From assembly GCA_001792305.1 (NCBI GenBank), contig MGGH01000022.1, positions 15,916-61,508 on the forward strand: a stretch of DNA of 45,593 nt, read 5' to 3'. The notes beneath the pieces are model-generated. The model was not told the origin of the DNA and made no database searches. It saw only the letters and a list, made by a program, of their open reading frames with translations. Below are positions 1 to 10,343 of this stretch, one piece after another. Numbering within the stretch: the stretch's first letter is position 1; the number at the start of each line of letters is the position of its first letter. This DNA comes from Candidatus Woesebacteria bacterium RIFCSPHIGHO2_01_FULL_39_23. GTDB taxonomy: Bacteria > Patescibacteriota > Microgenomatia > UBA8517. A program made the translations under genes and the position numbers.

Positions 1-487
1 GACCCAACTCATCAAATAGAGGCACGTACTGATCTCCACCTGAAGAAACAGTATGAACATATATTATTCCGCCAGCATTTAGGAACTTTTTAAACTCATC
101 AATTTCTTCAGCGGTTAGATCTTGAGTTGTATTTGTAGCAAAAAACACATCCATCAATAATATTCCACTACTATCTACTAGAGATCCATTGGAAATATAA
201 TTAGTTGGAGAAATAAATTCCACTGGACACTCAACAATTCCGCCAGGACCAAAATTAGAACTATTGAGCAAATACCCTCCAATAGTAGTGCTGCTAACAT
301 TTGGGCCTGCTGGGTGAACCAGTGGAGCACCTGCATCATTGAGCAAAGCGGAAGCGCTCCTGTTTAAGTTGTAACCAGATACCTTAATCGTGTTAGAAGT
401 TTGAGCAAACAATTCTGTTGTGAAAATCCCACTTAATACTACAACCACAAATAACAACACAAACACAATTCTTAGAATATTTCTCAT
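1..487 (-). CDS. Partial secreted protein (C-terminus off window), signal-peptide-like N-terminus MRNILRIVFVLLFVVVVLSGIFTTELFAQTSNTIKVSGYNL...
   Basis: Open frame on minus strand from ATG (485-487) to the window edge; hydrophobic leader; not in ORF track because truncated. Confidence 0.75.
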   Translation of the reverse strand, partial: MRNILRIVFVLLFVVVVLSGIFTTELFAQTSNTIKVSGYNLNRSASALLNDAGAPLVHPAGPNVSSTTIGGYLLNSSNFGPGGIVECPVEFISPTNYISNGSLVDSSGILLMDVFFATNTTQDLTAEEIDEFKKFLNAGGIIYVHTVSSGGDQYVPLFDELG

Positions 488-504
488 AATCCAACACATC
501 AGCA

Positions 505-566
505 AAAGAGAGAAGACCCTCTAAGTTCAAGATAATTTTAAACCTAAGGCAGATTCTTCTCTCTTT
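505..566. promoter_or_regulatory. 12-bp perfect inverted repeat (possible terminator/regulatory stem-loop)
   Basis: AAAGAGAGAAGA (505-516) and TCTTCTCTCTTT (555-566). Confidence 0.6.
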
Positions 567-569
567 ATC

Positions 570-1067
570 TTAACGAGTAACTGATATTATTGCTCCCAAT
601 TCAGCTCCCGGTGCGGCAGCTGTTATCCTTCCGGTTGTTGCATCGAGAAAGATTGTATAACTGGCGTTTCCTGTACTCCCAACTGATGGGTCGTAAGGAA
701 CAGCAGCCATATATGTTGGAACAATTACTTCCAATCCAGCTGCGTTGGTTGCTGCAGCCAAATTGAAACAGTTATCTGGTGCTCCAGTGCTAGTCCCTAT
801 ACAAGTCGCGGCACCAGGAAAATTGCTAGTCGTATCCACACCGTCCGTATCTGGCAAATTGCCATTGTGCTCGGCAGCAAATTGGTAAATGCCATTTGTG
901 AGCTGATATAAATCTGCTCTTCTTTGTGTATTTCTGGCTTCCGCGAATTGTCGGCCAGGATTCACTGCTGCGATAACAACAGCGGCCAAAATACCAATAA
1001 TCCCAATAACTACCAATAACTCAATTAAAGTAAAACCTCCGCCAATTGCTTTCTTAACTTTTGTCAT
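570..1067 (-). CDS. Type IV major pilin-like prepilin
   Basis: Class III signal GGG|FTLIELLVVIGIIGILAAVVIAAVNP; strong SD (GGGGGTGA) upstream. Confidence 0.93.
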   Translation of the reverse strand: MTKVKKAIGGGFTLIELLVVIGIIGILAAVVIAAVNPGRQFAEARNTQRRADLYQLTNGIYQFAAEHNGNLPDTDGVDTTSNFPGAATCIGTSTGAPDNCFNLAAATNAAGLEVIVPTYMAAVPYDPSVGSTGNASYTIFLDATTGRITAAAPGAELGAIISVTR

Positions 1068-1125
1068 TTATTTCTTTTGTTCACCCCCTTCTGAAATTAA
1101 CTCTATACATCCAGTATGCGCATAA

Positions 1126-1362
1126 CTAATTTTTCAAGTCAAGCGGTATCGAACTTCTCTCAAAAATAATTTTATGCGCTTCGTCTAATCTACTTATATT
1201 AAGCCTTGGGTCAGCTGCCCCCACAATCTCCTCATCAATAGTGTTTGAAGCGTTTAAAACCACAAAAACAGTACGAATACTATAGACAACGATTGCCCCA
1301 ATAATAATTATCGTTCCCGCCAGTATTATGTAAAAACGGTCAATTTCCCGAAAATTCCTCAT
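1126..1362 (-). CDS. Small single-TM protein in pilus operon
   Basis: ORF overlaps the 3' end of the PilO-like gene; N-terminal TM helix. Confidence 0.6.
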   Translation of the reverse strand: MRNFREIDRFYIILAGTIIIIGAIVVYSIRTVFVVLNASNTIDEEIVGAADPRLNISRLDEAHKIIFERSSIPLDLKN

Positions 1363-1882
1363 TTGTATATAAAAACGCGCTCATTTTTATTATGAGCTTA
1401 TCCTCAACTTTGGAATCTAACACCTCAATATCAACTGGCTTTAATATTGCCGGAAGCATTTGAACCTTGTTCAATGCCTTTTCGACATCAACACCAGTTC
1501 CTTCAAATTCAAGTAAAACAGGAAGCCCTGTAAATCCCTGTTTGTCTTTGACAGGTTCTTGTGTGACAAAAGAAAACTTCTTAACTATTCCCTCTGCCCG
1601 CAACTCGTCAATTTTTCTGACATATTCAATAAGTCCCTGTTCGTCAATTAATACAGAGCCGAGATCAGATATCTTTGCGTAATTTTCCTGAAGATCAGCC
1701 AGTACAAGACCCGGGTCAACCAAACCTTTGTACTTTATTTCTAGGCTACGAAGTTCACTCAACTTTCGGGAAGAAGAAAGACTGGAGTTTAATAAAAAAA
1801 TTATTCCCAATATCAATAGAATATCTGAAGCGATAAACAAAAGTGTCTTCCAAGCTGGAAGTGATTTTTTAGCAGTTTTCAT
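1340..1882 (-). CDS. pilO: PilO-like pilus assembly protein
   Basis: N-terminal TM plus coiled coil and position directly downstream of PilM/PilN. Confidence 0.65.
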   Translation of the reverse strand: MKTAKKSLPAWKTLLFIASDILLILGIIFLLNSSLSSSRKLSELRSLEIKYKGLVDPGLVLADLQENYAKISDLGSVLIDEQGLIEYVRKIDELRAEGIVKKFSFVTQEPVKDKQGFTGLPVLLEFEGTGVDVEKALNKVQMLPAILKPVDIEVLDSKVEDKLIIKMSAFLYTNEEFSGN

Positions 1883-1886
1883 AAAT

Positions 1887-3311
1887 TTAAATTTGCAACT
1901 TCAGCTGTTTCTTTTTACCTTTTGACAATTCCAAATATCCGAAATTTGCTTCAAATTCCAAATCTTTCTCCTTTTCAAAACTTGATACAGGAATACTTAC
2001 TTTTGAAAATTTACCGCTTTCCTCTAAATTTTGCTTAAAGGTCAAGAGTTCTTGCCTATCCGAAGAATTACCACGAACCAGTATGTTGCCATCTTCCATA
2101 TCTATTTTGTATTCGCTTACAAAAAGACCTTGAGGAGCAGAAGAATAAATAGCATTAATTATCTCCTGGGGGGGAGTTATAGAAGAATTTATTTTAACAA
2201 CTTTGTCTGTTAGAACATTCGTATCCTCTATTCCTTTAATAACACCTTTGTCTTTACCTTTGAGGCCACTTTCATTTTGGTTAGCTCCTTCCAAAACGTT
2301 TATCTCTGAAGTTATTAAAATAAAAACTACAAGGACAACAATAAAATTTGCTAAAATTGCCAAAGTCGAAGCAAAAACCAAGCTTCTAAGCTGTTTCATG
2401 AATTTTTTATTTCTGTGACTCTTTACCCATTCCGATGGCAGAAGATTTATACTAGTTTCGTCAGCTGGCTCCGTAGGATCCTTTAGTTGCAAAGAGAGCG
2501 GTATCATATATTCTTGCAGAACTTTTGAGTCAAAAGCTTTTATTTTTGGCTGCATCCACTCAACTGGAATTTTCAAATTTTTTGAAAGGCCACTATAGAG
2601 CTCTTTTCCTATTTCTATTCCTCCTATTTGCACCTTTTTTATTTCGGTTTCCCCGTAGTGACTGATCATTTGCGTAACTGTCTGCAGAACCGTTCGTTGG
2701 TTAAAAGAAGCAGCCACTGAACTTCCAACTATTTTTTCTCCCTCACGTACCAAAAGAATCGCTTCTCCAAGGTTTGCATATATAACTAGCGCACCACCCG
2801 AGTCTTTATCTGAAACCCTGGCCAAGGAAAGCGATGGCGTCTCAACCACCAGAGGTGACAAACCAGCCATACTTACAGCATCTACAAAGCCTGACAAAAC
2901 GCCTTTTTGAATAGCAACTGTAAGTATCTGGTAACCCAATTCACTTTTTTTTACAACCTTCCAGTCTATTACCGAATCTTTTATTTCGGTTGGTAAAAAA
3001 TCTTGAGCCTCCCAACGCACTGCCTCGTCTAGCTCACTTATTGGAACTTTGGGTAATTCTATGGTTTTTGTAAAGGTCGAAAATTCAGGTACAATAAGAC
3101 CTACTGATTTTTCTTTAATATTTTTGGTTTGCCAAATTTTTTTAATGATTTCAGATAGTGCTTTTACATCTTTAACCTTATAGTCGACAATTATTCCTTG
3201 GGGGATATCTACTGAAGTAAAAAAAATAACTTCGTCTTTTGCTTTATTAAGACTAACTATTTGCAGTTTGCTCGAAGTGAAGTGAACTGAAACAAATTGT
3301 TTGCTACTCAT
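1887..3311 (-). CDS. pilM: PilM-PilN fusion, type IV pilus inner-membrane platform protein
   Basis: N-terminal PilM-like actin-fold region (about 290 aa), then PilN-like SINLLPSEW motif, TM helix and periplasmic domain in the same ORF. Confidence 0.75.
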   Translation of the reverse strand: MSSKQFVSVHFTSSKLQIVSLNKAKDEVIFFTSVDIPQGIIVDYKVKDVKALSEIIKKIWQTKNIKEKSVGLIVPEFSTFTKTIELPKVPISELDEAVRWEAQDFLPTEIKDSVIDWKVVKKSELGYQILTVAIQKGVLSGFVDAVSMAGLSPLVVETPSLSLARVSDKDSGGALVIYANLGEAILLVREGEKIVGSSVAASFNQRTVLQTVTQMISHYGETEIKKVQIGGIEIGKELYSGLSKNLKIPVEWMQPKIKAFDSKVLQEYMIPLSLQLKDPTEPADETSINLLPSEWVKSHRNKKFMKQLRSLVFASTLAILANFIVVLVVFILITSEINVLEGANQNESGLKGKDKGVIKGIEDTNVLTDKVVKINSSITPPQEIINAIYSSAPQGLFVSEYKIDMEDGNILVRGNSSDRQELLTFKQNLEESGKFSKVSIPVSSFEKEKDLEFEANFGYLELSKGKKKQLKLQI

Positions 3312-3381
3312 GGCAGGTCCTTTAATACATTATACACAAAAACTGCCTCCGAAATTATGGTGGTGATATACTGAATCCAGG

Positions 3382-4707
3382 ATGAACAAAGGGCAAACTT
3401 TTTTGGGCTTTTTGATTTCCGTGGCAATTCTTACTATCCTCTCAAGTGCACTTTTCACATTGGTTTTAACCAGCTACGAACTAATTACATTTACCCGCGC
3501 CCGCGTCACTGCAAGGCATTTGGCCCAACAAAAATTGGAAAATATTAGGAACCTGCCATATGAAGATGTCGGCACCCAAGGCGGTATTCCCACAGGAACT
3601 CTGCTTCAAATTGAAAATACCATCAAAAATGGGCTTAATTATAGAATAAAAACAGATATCGTCTATATCGACGATCCTTTTGATTACACTGCGCCCACTG
3701 ATTTACTTCCCACAGATTACAAAAGGGTCCGAATTGACGTTTCTTGGGAAGGATTGGCTAAATCTGATATTAATCCTGTGACAATGATAACGGACGTTGC
3801 ACCCAAGGGATTGGAAACTTCAGAAGGCGGTGGAACGCTTTCCATATTTGTTTTTGATGCAAGTGCTAATCCCCTGGAACAAGCCTCGGTCACAATAATT
3901 GCAAACGATACAACGCCACAAATTAATTTAAACCTTTTTACAAATGAGTCGGGAAGAGTAATCCTTCCCGGAGCGCCAGTATGCAATTCCTGTTACCAGA
4001 TAACTGTAACGAAAAGTAGCTTTAGTACGGACCGAACATACTCGACAACCGAAGTAGCAAATCCCCTGAAACCCCATGTAACAGTACTTGAGGGACAAGT
4101 AAGCGAAGTAAGCTTTGCAATTGCCTCTACTTCCTCTCTATTTCTTTCAACACTTACGGATAGAGAAAACGGGTTTACAGCCTTACCCAACACTGATGTA
4201 ACCTTAAGAGGTGAAAAAATAATAGGGACAGATGTTGCGGATTATCCCGTATATAAATACAACGAAAGTCTAACTACCGGTTCAAACGGACAACTAGTTG
4301 TCGAAAACCTTGAATGGGACAATTATATGCTAACATTACCGGCAACATCTCCCTTTGATATAACAGGCACCAACCCGGTTATTCCATTTACACTTGATCC
4401 TGGCCAAACAATGGACTTTGATCTTGCTCTGACATCGCACAGCAATAACAGTTTACTTCTAATTTTCAAAGACCAAACCAACAATTTACTTCAAAACGTG
4501 AATGTAACAATTACTGACAATATACTCTTTCAAGAAAACAATACCACAGGACTTGTCGATACTCCTGACTTTGGCCAAGTATTTTTTGCAAACCTTGAAA
4601 ATAAAACTTATACAGTTGATGCTGTTATTACGGGTTTCTTGCCATTTAATGGCAACTTTCAAGTAACTGGTCAGAGTGTGGAAGAAATTGTCCTTACGCC
4701 CGAATAA
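3382..4707 (+). CDS. Large minor-pilin-like protein with repeated beta-sandwich (carboxypeptidase regulatory-like) domains
   Basis: N-terminal prepilin-like helix MNKGQTFLGFLISVAILTILSS; repeats such as LSIFVFDASANPLEQASVTI, LLIFKDQTNNLLQNVNVTI. Confidence 0.65.
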   Translation: MNKGQTFLGFLISVAILTILSSALFTLVLTSYELITFTRARVTARHLAQQKLENIRNLPYEDVGTQGGIPTGTLLQIENTIKNGLNYRIKTDIVYIDDPFDYTAPTDLLPTDYKRVRIDVSWEGLAKSDINPVTMITDVAPKGLETSEGGGTLSIFVFDASANPLEQASVTIIANDTTPQINLNLFTNESGRVILPGAPVCNSCYQITVTKSSFSTDRTYSTTEVANPLKPHVTVLEGQVSEVSFAIASTSSLFLSTLTDRENGFTALPNTDVTLRGEKIIGTDVADYPVYKYNESLTTGSNGQLVVENLEWDNYMLTLPATSPFDITGTNPVIPFTLDPGQTMDFDLALTSHSNNSLLLIFKDQTNNLLQNVNVTITDNILFQENNTTGLVDTPDFGQVFFANLENKTYTVDAVITGFLPFNGNFQVTGQSVEEIVLTPE

Positions 4708-4708
4708 T

Positions 4709-5317
4709 ATGAAAAATAGTGCTGGATTTACACTAGTAGAGGTTTTGGTTACAGGCTTTTTGGCAGTAGCCGTCGGAGCAGCCTTAGTTGGTCTTCAGTA
4801 TATTTTGACACAAAACCAACTATCTGTTTTCAGCAATTTCATAAATGTAGACGAGGCAAATTTCGCAATTACAAATCTTGAAAGGGAATTACGATCCGCA
4901 AGATCCGGAGACAACGGAGCTTATCCCCTGGAAATAGCAGGCAACTTTGAAATAGCATTTTTTTCCGACATCGACTTTGACGGTAGAGCTGAACGTGTCC
5001 GCTACAACTTAACCAACTCCACACTTACCAAAGGAGTAATAGAGCCTACAGGTTTTCCAATTACCTACCCGATTGCAAATGAAGCCGTCAAAACAGTGAG
5101 CGACAATGTTCGAAATGGTATTGAGCCAGTGTTTTACTATTACAACGACAGCTGGCCCGTAAACGCTGAGGGAAATCCATTAACACAACCATCACGACTC
5201 TCGAACACAAGACTCGTTGGAATACTCATCAGACTAAACAGCGACTCGTCAAGTCCCGACAAGGATTATATATTGGAATCAACTGTGGCAGTTAGAGAGT
5301 TGAAAGAAAATCTATAA
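4709..5317 (+). CDS. Prepilin-type N-methylation protein (PilW/PulJ-like)
   Basis: MKNSAGFTLVEVLVTGFLAVAVGAALVG; ATG at 4709 preferred over the track start 4676. Confidence 0.85.
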   Translation: MKNSAGFTLVEVLVTGFLAVAVGAALVGLQYILTQNQLSVFSNFINVDEANFAITNLERELRSARSGDNGAYPLEIAGNFEIAFFSDIDFDGRAERVRYNLTNSTLTKGVIEPTGFPITYPIANEAVKTVSDNVRNGIEPVFYYYNDSWPVNAEGNPLTQPSRLSNTRLVGILIRLNSDSSSPDKDYILESTVAVRELKENL

Positions 5318-5322
5318 GAATC

Positions 5323-6726
5323 ATGAATCATAAAGGATCGATTACACCAGCACTTCTTATTATAACAAGCGCTTTTGTCGTAATAATTTACGGAATGCTT
5401 TCTGTATTGTCCCTTCAGCTTGATTCATCACACAGGCAAACCGCCTCAGAGGAAGCATTAAACATAGCTGAAGCAGGAATAAACTATTACCGCTGGCACT
5501 TGGCCCATGATCCTAACGATTTTACTGACGGAACAGGAAACCCGGGTCCGTATAACCATAATTATTATGATCCCCAAGGGAAGCTTACGGGGAATTTCAG
5601 TCTGGACATTACTTCCCCACAAGGTGGGTCCTCTATAGTAGTAATCAGATCCACGGGGAGAACTTTACAATACCCAAGTGTTGAAAGGACAATCACAGTA
5701 CAATATGGAAAAGGGTCATATTCAAAATACGCATTTCTAGTTAATTCAAGCATCTGGTTTGGATCGGGTTCTGTGGTCAACGGTGAAATACATTCAAATA
5801 ACGGTATACGGATGGATGGAATAAACAATTCGAAAGTAAAAAGCGCACAAGAAGAATATATGTGCGGCGGTGAGACCGGTTGCAACCCGCCACAAAACAA
5901 ACCTGGGGTTTGGGGGTCCGGTCCAAACAGTTACCTATGGGAATTTCCTGCCCCATCTATTGACTTTAACTCTATTTCTTACGATCTTGCCAACATGAAA
6001 GACAATGCCATGACAGACGGTTTGTATCTAGCACCTTCGGGATCAGCAGGATATCACTTAGTTTTTCAATCCGATGGTAACGTCACAGTCTACAAAATAA
6101 CAGCAACCAATTATTACCGCGGTTACAGTGTCCCAGGCCAGGGTCTCGGTGTGGGCGGTGGCCAAGGTCAGGGGGGCTGCCAAAAACATTACCAAATTAT
6201 AGTTAGTGAGAGTCCCGTCGGCAGTTACGAAATAGCCCAAACCCCCATAATCTTTTCAGAAAGTAATCTTTGGGTCGAAGGGACTATTAAAGGAAACATT
6301 ACGGTGGTAGCTGCACAATTTCCTATTGCCTCGAATAACACTAATATATGGATATATAACAATTTAGTCTATAGTTCGTATGACGGCTCGAATAGGCTTG
6401 GATTAATAGCAGAAAACGATATTTATTTTGCCAGAGACATTCCAGAAAATTTTAGGGTCGATGGCGCCCTTATAGCTCAAACAGGACAAATTATAAGACA
6501 TGGATATTTTAACTGGTGTGGAGGAACCAATAATGCCATCAGGGGTAGTTTGACGATTAACGGAGCACTTGCCTCGTTTTATAAGTCTTACTGGAACTAT
6601 GGTACAGCGCCTGATTCAGGGTTCATCAATAGGATCATCACATACGACACTAATCTGTTATACAATCCTCCGCCGTATTTCCCCGTAACCGGCGACTTTG
6701 AAATAATTTCGTGGAGGGAAGAGTAA
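5323..6726 (+). CDS. PilX-like pilus assembly protein
   Basis: N-terminal TM, then SEEALNIAEAGINYYRWHL (PilX-type); follows the prepilin genes. Confidence 0.7.
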   Translation: MNHKGSITPALLIITSAFVVIIYGMLSVLSLQLDSSHRQTASEEALNIAEAGINYYRWHLAHDPNDFTDGTGNPGPYNHNYYDPQGKLTGNFSLDITSPQGGSSIVVIRSTGRTLQYPSVERTITVQYGKGSYSKYAFLVNSSIWFGSGSVVNGEIHSNNGIRMDGINNSKVKSAQEEYMCGGETGCNPPQNKPGVWGSGPNSYLWEFPAPSIDFNSISYDLANMKDNAMTDGLYLAPSGSAGYHLVFQSDGNVTVYKITATNYYRGYSVPGQGLGVGGGQGQGGCQKHYQIIVSESPVGSYEIAQTPIIFSESNLWVEGTIKGNITVVAAQFPIASNNTNIWIYNNLVYSSYDGSNRLGLIAENDIYFARDIPENFRVDGALIAQTGQIIRHGYFNWCGGTNNAIRGSLTINGALASFYKSYWNYGTAPDSGFINRIITYDTNLLYNPPPYFPVTGDFEIISWREE

Positions 6727-6728
6727 AG

Positions 6729-7448
6729 TCAAGGGCTTGGTGTTGGTTCTTTGACACAAAGCGTGTTCGAAATAACAGTTCGTTGCGTTACAGTATCACC
6801 GCCTAAACCGCAGTCATAAACCAAATTTGGGTATGGGTTAACTGTGCCAGACGGAGTAAGAGCCGGGGTTGGGGTCCTCGGATACACGCAGTAAGATAAC
6901 CTCCAAAAAGGACAGTCTGGGTCAGGCCCGCTTGGTGACGGGCTACCAAATCCACCACCAGAACTTCCACCCGAACTACTACCCCCTCCGGACTTTCCGC
7001 CTCCCTCACCAGGATTTTGCGTGGGGTAAGGCGTGGAAGTTTCTCCGCTATCAAAATAGGAAATAAGTTTCTCCTCTTCCTCGTCGTCGTCCAAAATTAT
7101 TGTATAGGTCACCCCGTTTTTGGTATAAGTAATCAGATATCCGCCGTCTTCAACTTTTTCCACACCCTCCACAAATTCACCTTCTTTAACCTTGTCTTCT
7201 ATAAACTTAAAAAACGTATTTGTTTTCTCATTATCCCAAGTAGTTTCATCAGATAAACTGCTTGATCTAAGTATTACTTTACCGTTTGTGTAAACATAAG
7301 CCGTGTCGCTACCCTGCTCTACCTTTACACTATCCAAATCATCTTTTTGCCTACTTTGAAATAACAATCTTCCTGAAAAAATTAAAACTAAGATGACTAA
7401 TATAGCTATGCCCAAAAGGACAAACAAGTAATCTCTGGATATTTTCAT
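6729..7448 (-). CDS. Single-TM protein with acidic and low-complexity Gly/Ser/Pro/Thr C-terminal region
   Basis: ORF overlaps the pilC start; N-terminal TM; DDDEEEEK and SGGGSSSGGSSGGG tracts. Confidence 0.65.
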   Translation of the reverse strand: MKISRDYLFVLLGIAILVILVLIFSGRLLFQSRQKDDLDSVKVEQGSDTAYVYTNGKVILRSSSLSDETTWDNEKTNTFFKFIEDKVKEGEFVEGVEKVEDGGYLITYTKNGVTYTIILDDDEEEEKLISYFDSGETSTPYPTQNPGEGGGKSGGGSSSGGSSGGGFGSPSPSGPDPDCPFWRLSYCVYPRTPTPALTPSGTVNPYPNLVYDCGLGGDTVTQRTVISNTLCVKEPTPSP

Positions 7449-8698
7449 TTTCTGATACTACTTTGCAGCGACCCTACAATACTGTAAATAGGAGCTATAA
7501 CTAAAATTACCATAGCTCCGACTGCCACACCAATAATTAGCATCATAATGGGCTCGAGTAAGCTTGTTAATCTCTTGAGGTCGTTTTCTACCTCGTTTTC
7601 ATAAAACCCCGCCATTTCTTCTAACACTTCATCCAGTCTCCCTGTCTTTTCCCCTGCTTTAATAGTCTGAATAACAACAAGAGGAAACGTACCCTTAACG
7701 CTTGAAAGAACGCTTGACAAGGATTCTCCCTTGGACACTCCGGTAGCAAATTCTTTCGCCTTTTTCTTGAGGTTTGGTTGGCTCAAAGTATCTGCAGAAA
7801 CATTTAGAGCTGTCGTTATTTGCACTCCACTTCGAAGAAGTGTGGATAGTGTCCTTGAAAACCTCGCCACATCCACTTTGATCGCAATTTTTCTTAAAAG
7901 TGGAAATTTAATAGTTAGGTGAAAGATTGCATTTCGTGTCTTTTTGAAAAAAAAGATTAGAAAAGCTAAAAAGCCAACTAAAGCAATAACTACAAGTACA
8001 AGCGGGGTATTTTTACCGACAAAATTACCGAAATTTAAAATTGCTGTTGTAAAAAAAGGAAGAGGAATATTTAATTTGGTAAAAACTGATGATATCTTAG
8101 GCAGAACAAACAGAAGCATTAAAAGCCCAACTCCAACCATTGACACAAAAATAACTGCAGGGTACATCATTGAATTTTTAACTTTCTGAGTCAGTTCGTA
8201 ATTTGCATAAAGCTGTCGTGACAAATAATCAAAAGACTGCTCAAGAGTTCCCGACTCCTCTCCAGCCTTAACCATTGTCAAAAACACAGGGTCGAAGTCG
8301 TCTTTATATCCAGAGAGAACCGAAGATATCGTGCTCCCTTTTCGTGTTTGAAACGCAATATCCGACAATATTTTTTGCATTCTCTTGTTCTCAGATTCCT
8401 GCTTTATTATCTCAACTGCTTCAGGAAGAGAAAGTCCGCTTCGAAGCATAACTGCAATAAATCGGCAAAAAGAAGCTTTTTCGGAAACTTTTATACCACG
8501 GCCGAAGATCCCGTGAACATTACTTTCAAGAGATTTAATACTTAATACTTTAAAACCATCAGCCTTTAGAGATAGAGCAGCTTCCTCACGGCTGGCAGAA
8601 TGAATTGTGTCCTCGACAATTTTCCCCCTACTGTCTATTACCTTGGACAAAAATAACGGCATATTAACTCTCCCTGACAACTCGAATAACCTCATCAA
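7445..8698 (-). CDS. pilC: Type II secretion F / PilC family protein
   Basis: FCRFIAVMLRSGLSLPEAVEI...FSRTLSTLLRSGVQITTALNV repeats typical of T2SSF. Confidence 0.93.
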   Translation of the reverse strand: MMRLFELSGRVNMPLFLSKVIDSRGKIVEDTIHSASREEAALSLKADGFKVLSIKSLESNVHGIFGRGIKVSEKASFCRFIAVMLRSGLSLPEAVEIIKQESENKRMQKILSDIAFQTRKGSTISSVLSGYKDDFDPVFLTMVKAGEESGTLEQSFDYLSRQLYANYELTQKVKNSMMYPAVIFVSMVGVGLLMLLFVLPKISSVFTKLNIPLPFFTTAILNFGNFVGKNTPLVLVVIALVGFLAFLIFFFKKTRNAIFHLTIKFPLLRKIAIKVDVARFSRTLSTLLRSGVQITTALNVSADTLSQPNLKKKAKEFATGVSKGESLSSVLSSVKGTFPLVVIQTIKAGEKTGRLDEVLEEMAGFYENEVENDLKRLTSLLEPIMMLIIGVAVGAMVILVIAPIYSIVGSLQSSIRK

Positions 8699-10343
8699 TG
8701 GTGGTTAAACCACTAGAAATTTTATTAACCCCATCCTGAAGCATAGTTATCATCCCCTCTTTAACGGCGGTTGCTTCAAGATCGTCAAGGGAAGATTTTT
8801 GAGTAATCATTTTCCTAATTGTTTCGGATACTTCTAAAACTTCGTAAATACCAATCCTTCCCGAATACCCCGATTTATGACATTCATTGCAACCTATTCC
8901 TTTATAAAATTTTTGATCTTTGAGGTTTAGACTAAATTCCTTCACAAATGGCCCAAGAGTGTTCTCCTCGGGCGTGTATTCCATAATGCAACTTGTGCAA
9001 ATTTTTCGAACCAATCGTTGGGCAATAACAGCGTTGACTGTCGAGGCAAGTAAATACCCTTCAACTCCCATATCCAAAAGCCTTGGAATCGCTCCTGATG
9101 CTGTGTTTGTATGCAGGGTGGACAAAACCAAGTGTCCGGTAAGTGCTGAGTGTATCGCAATCTCTGCTGTTTCATGATCCCTAATCTCGCCAACCATGAT
9201 AATGTCGGGGTCATGCCGAAGCAATGCCCGCAGCCCTGTGGCAAAATCAAGGCCCGCTTTGGGATTTACCTGAATTTGACTAACCCTTTTTATTCCGTAT
9301 TCAATTGGGTCTTCAATTGTACAAATTTTAACTTTTACAGTATTTAATATGTTTAATATTGAATAAAGCGTCGTGGTCTTGCCGGATCCGGTCGGGCCCG
9401 TTACCAAAAGCATTCCGTTTGGCTTGGTAATATTATTTCTTACTATCTCCAATCCCTTGCCGGTTAGCCCCAACTCTTCAAGGCTTAATGGCCTACTGGT
9501 CTCGGGGAGTAACCTCATAACCACATTTTCACCATAAAACCCGGGGATAATCGAAATTCGCAAGGCTACTACGTCATCGTCTATGTTAAATTTATGTCTG
9601 CCATCCTGGGGAATTCTGTGTTCATCGATTTTCAAACTTGAAAGAATTTTAATACGCGCCACAAGTGCCACTTCTATTCCTCGGGGCAAACGAATAATAT
9701 CCCTCAAGATACCATCTATGCGAAACCTAACAACTACTTCTTCGAAGTAAGCCTCGATGTGAATATCTGAAGCCCGCTCGGCCACGGCAAACTCAAAAAT
9801 GGTATCCAGAATTTTAATGATTGGAAGGTCCTCAGCAGCTTTAGCAGGATCTTTTTCAAGTTTGGTTTTGCTTATATTTTCTTCAATTACCTTGTCAAAT
9901 TCTTCTCTGATGTTTTTCTTATATTGTCCGAGTGCCTTCCTCATTTCGTCAGGTCCGGCGTAGAAAGGGACTATCTCAAGACCTGTTTGACGCCTGGCAA
10001 ACTCCACTGCCTCAAAATCTGATGGGTCTTCCATTGCAAGTTTAAGTTTGTCGCCCTCCTTCTCAAATGCTAATATCCTATAACTCCTTGCTGTTTTCTC
10101 TGGTATAAGCTTCAAAATTTCATCGGGAATCACTTTGTGACTTAAACTTGCGTGGATAACATTGAGGTGTTCTGCAACGAGCTGGCCTATAGTAGCCTCA
10201 CTCAAAAACCCTTTAAAAATAAGAATGTCTTCAACACTTCTTCCGAGTTCCTGCGAAGATTGACTTGCTTCATCAAATTCTTTTTCAGGAACCAAACCAG
10301 AATCAACAAGAATCTTTTTAAGCGTCGCGACAGACAGTTTCAT
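8664..10343 (-). CDS. pilB: Type IV pilus assembly ATPase PilB/GspE
   Basis: Walker A GPTGSGKTTTLYS, GEIRDHETAEIAIHSALTGHLVLSTLHTN, CxxC zinc motifs. Confidence 0.96.
   Translation of the reverse strand: MKLSVATLKKILVDSGLVPEKEFDEASQSSQELGRSVEDILIFKGFLSEATIGQLVAEHLNVIHASLSHKVIPDEILKLIPEKTARSYRILAFEKEGDKLKLAMEDPSDFEAVEFARRQTGLEIVPFYAGPDEMRKALGQYKKNIREEFDKVIEENISKTKLEKDPAKAAEDLPIIKILDTIFEFAVAERASDIHIEAYFEEVVVRFRIDGILRDIIRLPRGIEVALVARIKILSSLKIDEHRIPQDGRHKFNIDDDVVALRISIIPGFYGENVVMRLLPETSRPLSLEELGLTGKGLEIVRNNITKPNGMLLVTGPTGSGKTTTLYSILNILNTVKVKICTIEDPIEYGIKRVSQIQVNPKAGLDFATGLRALLRHDPDIIMVGEIRDHETAEIAIHSALTGHLVLSTLHTNTASGAIPRLLDMGVEGYLLASTVNAVIAQRLVRKICTSCIMEYTPEENTLGPFVKEFSLNLKDQKFYKGIGCNECHKSGYSGRIGIYEVLEVSETIRKMITQKSSLDDLEATAVKEGMITMLQDGVNKISSGLTTIDEVIRVVRES

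Noticed and set aside
6803-7256. Overlapping ORFs within 6729-7448
   Set aside because: Alternative frames of low-complexity coding sequence; no SD, promoter or recognisable domain.
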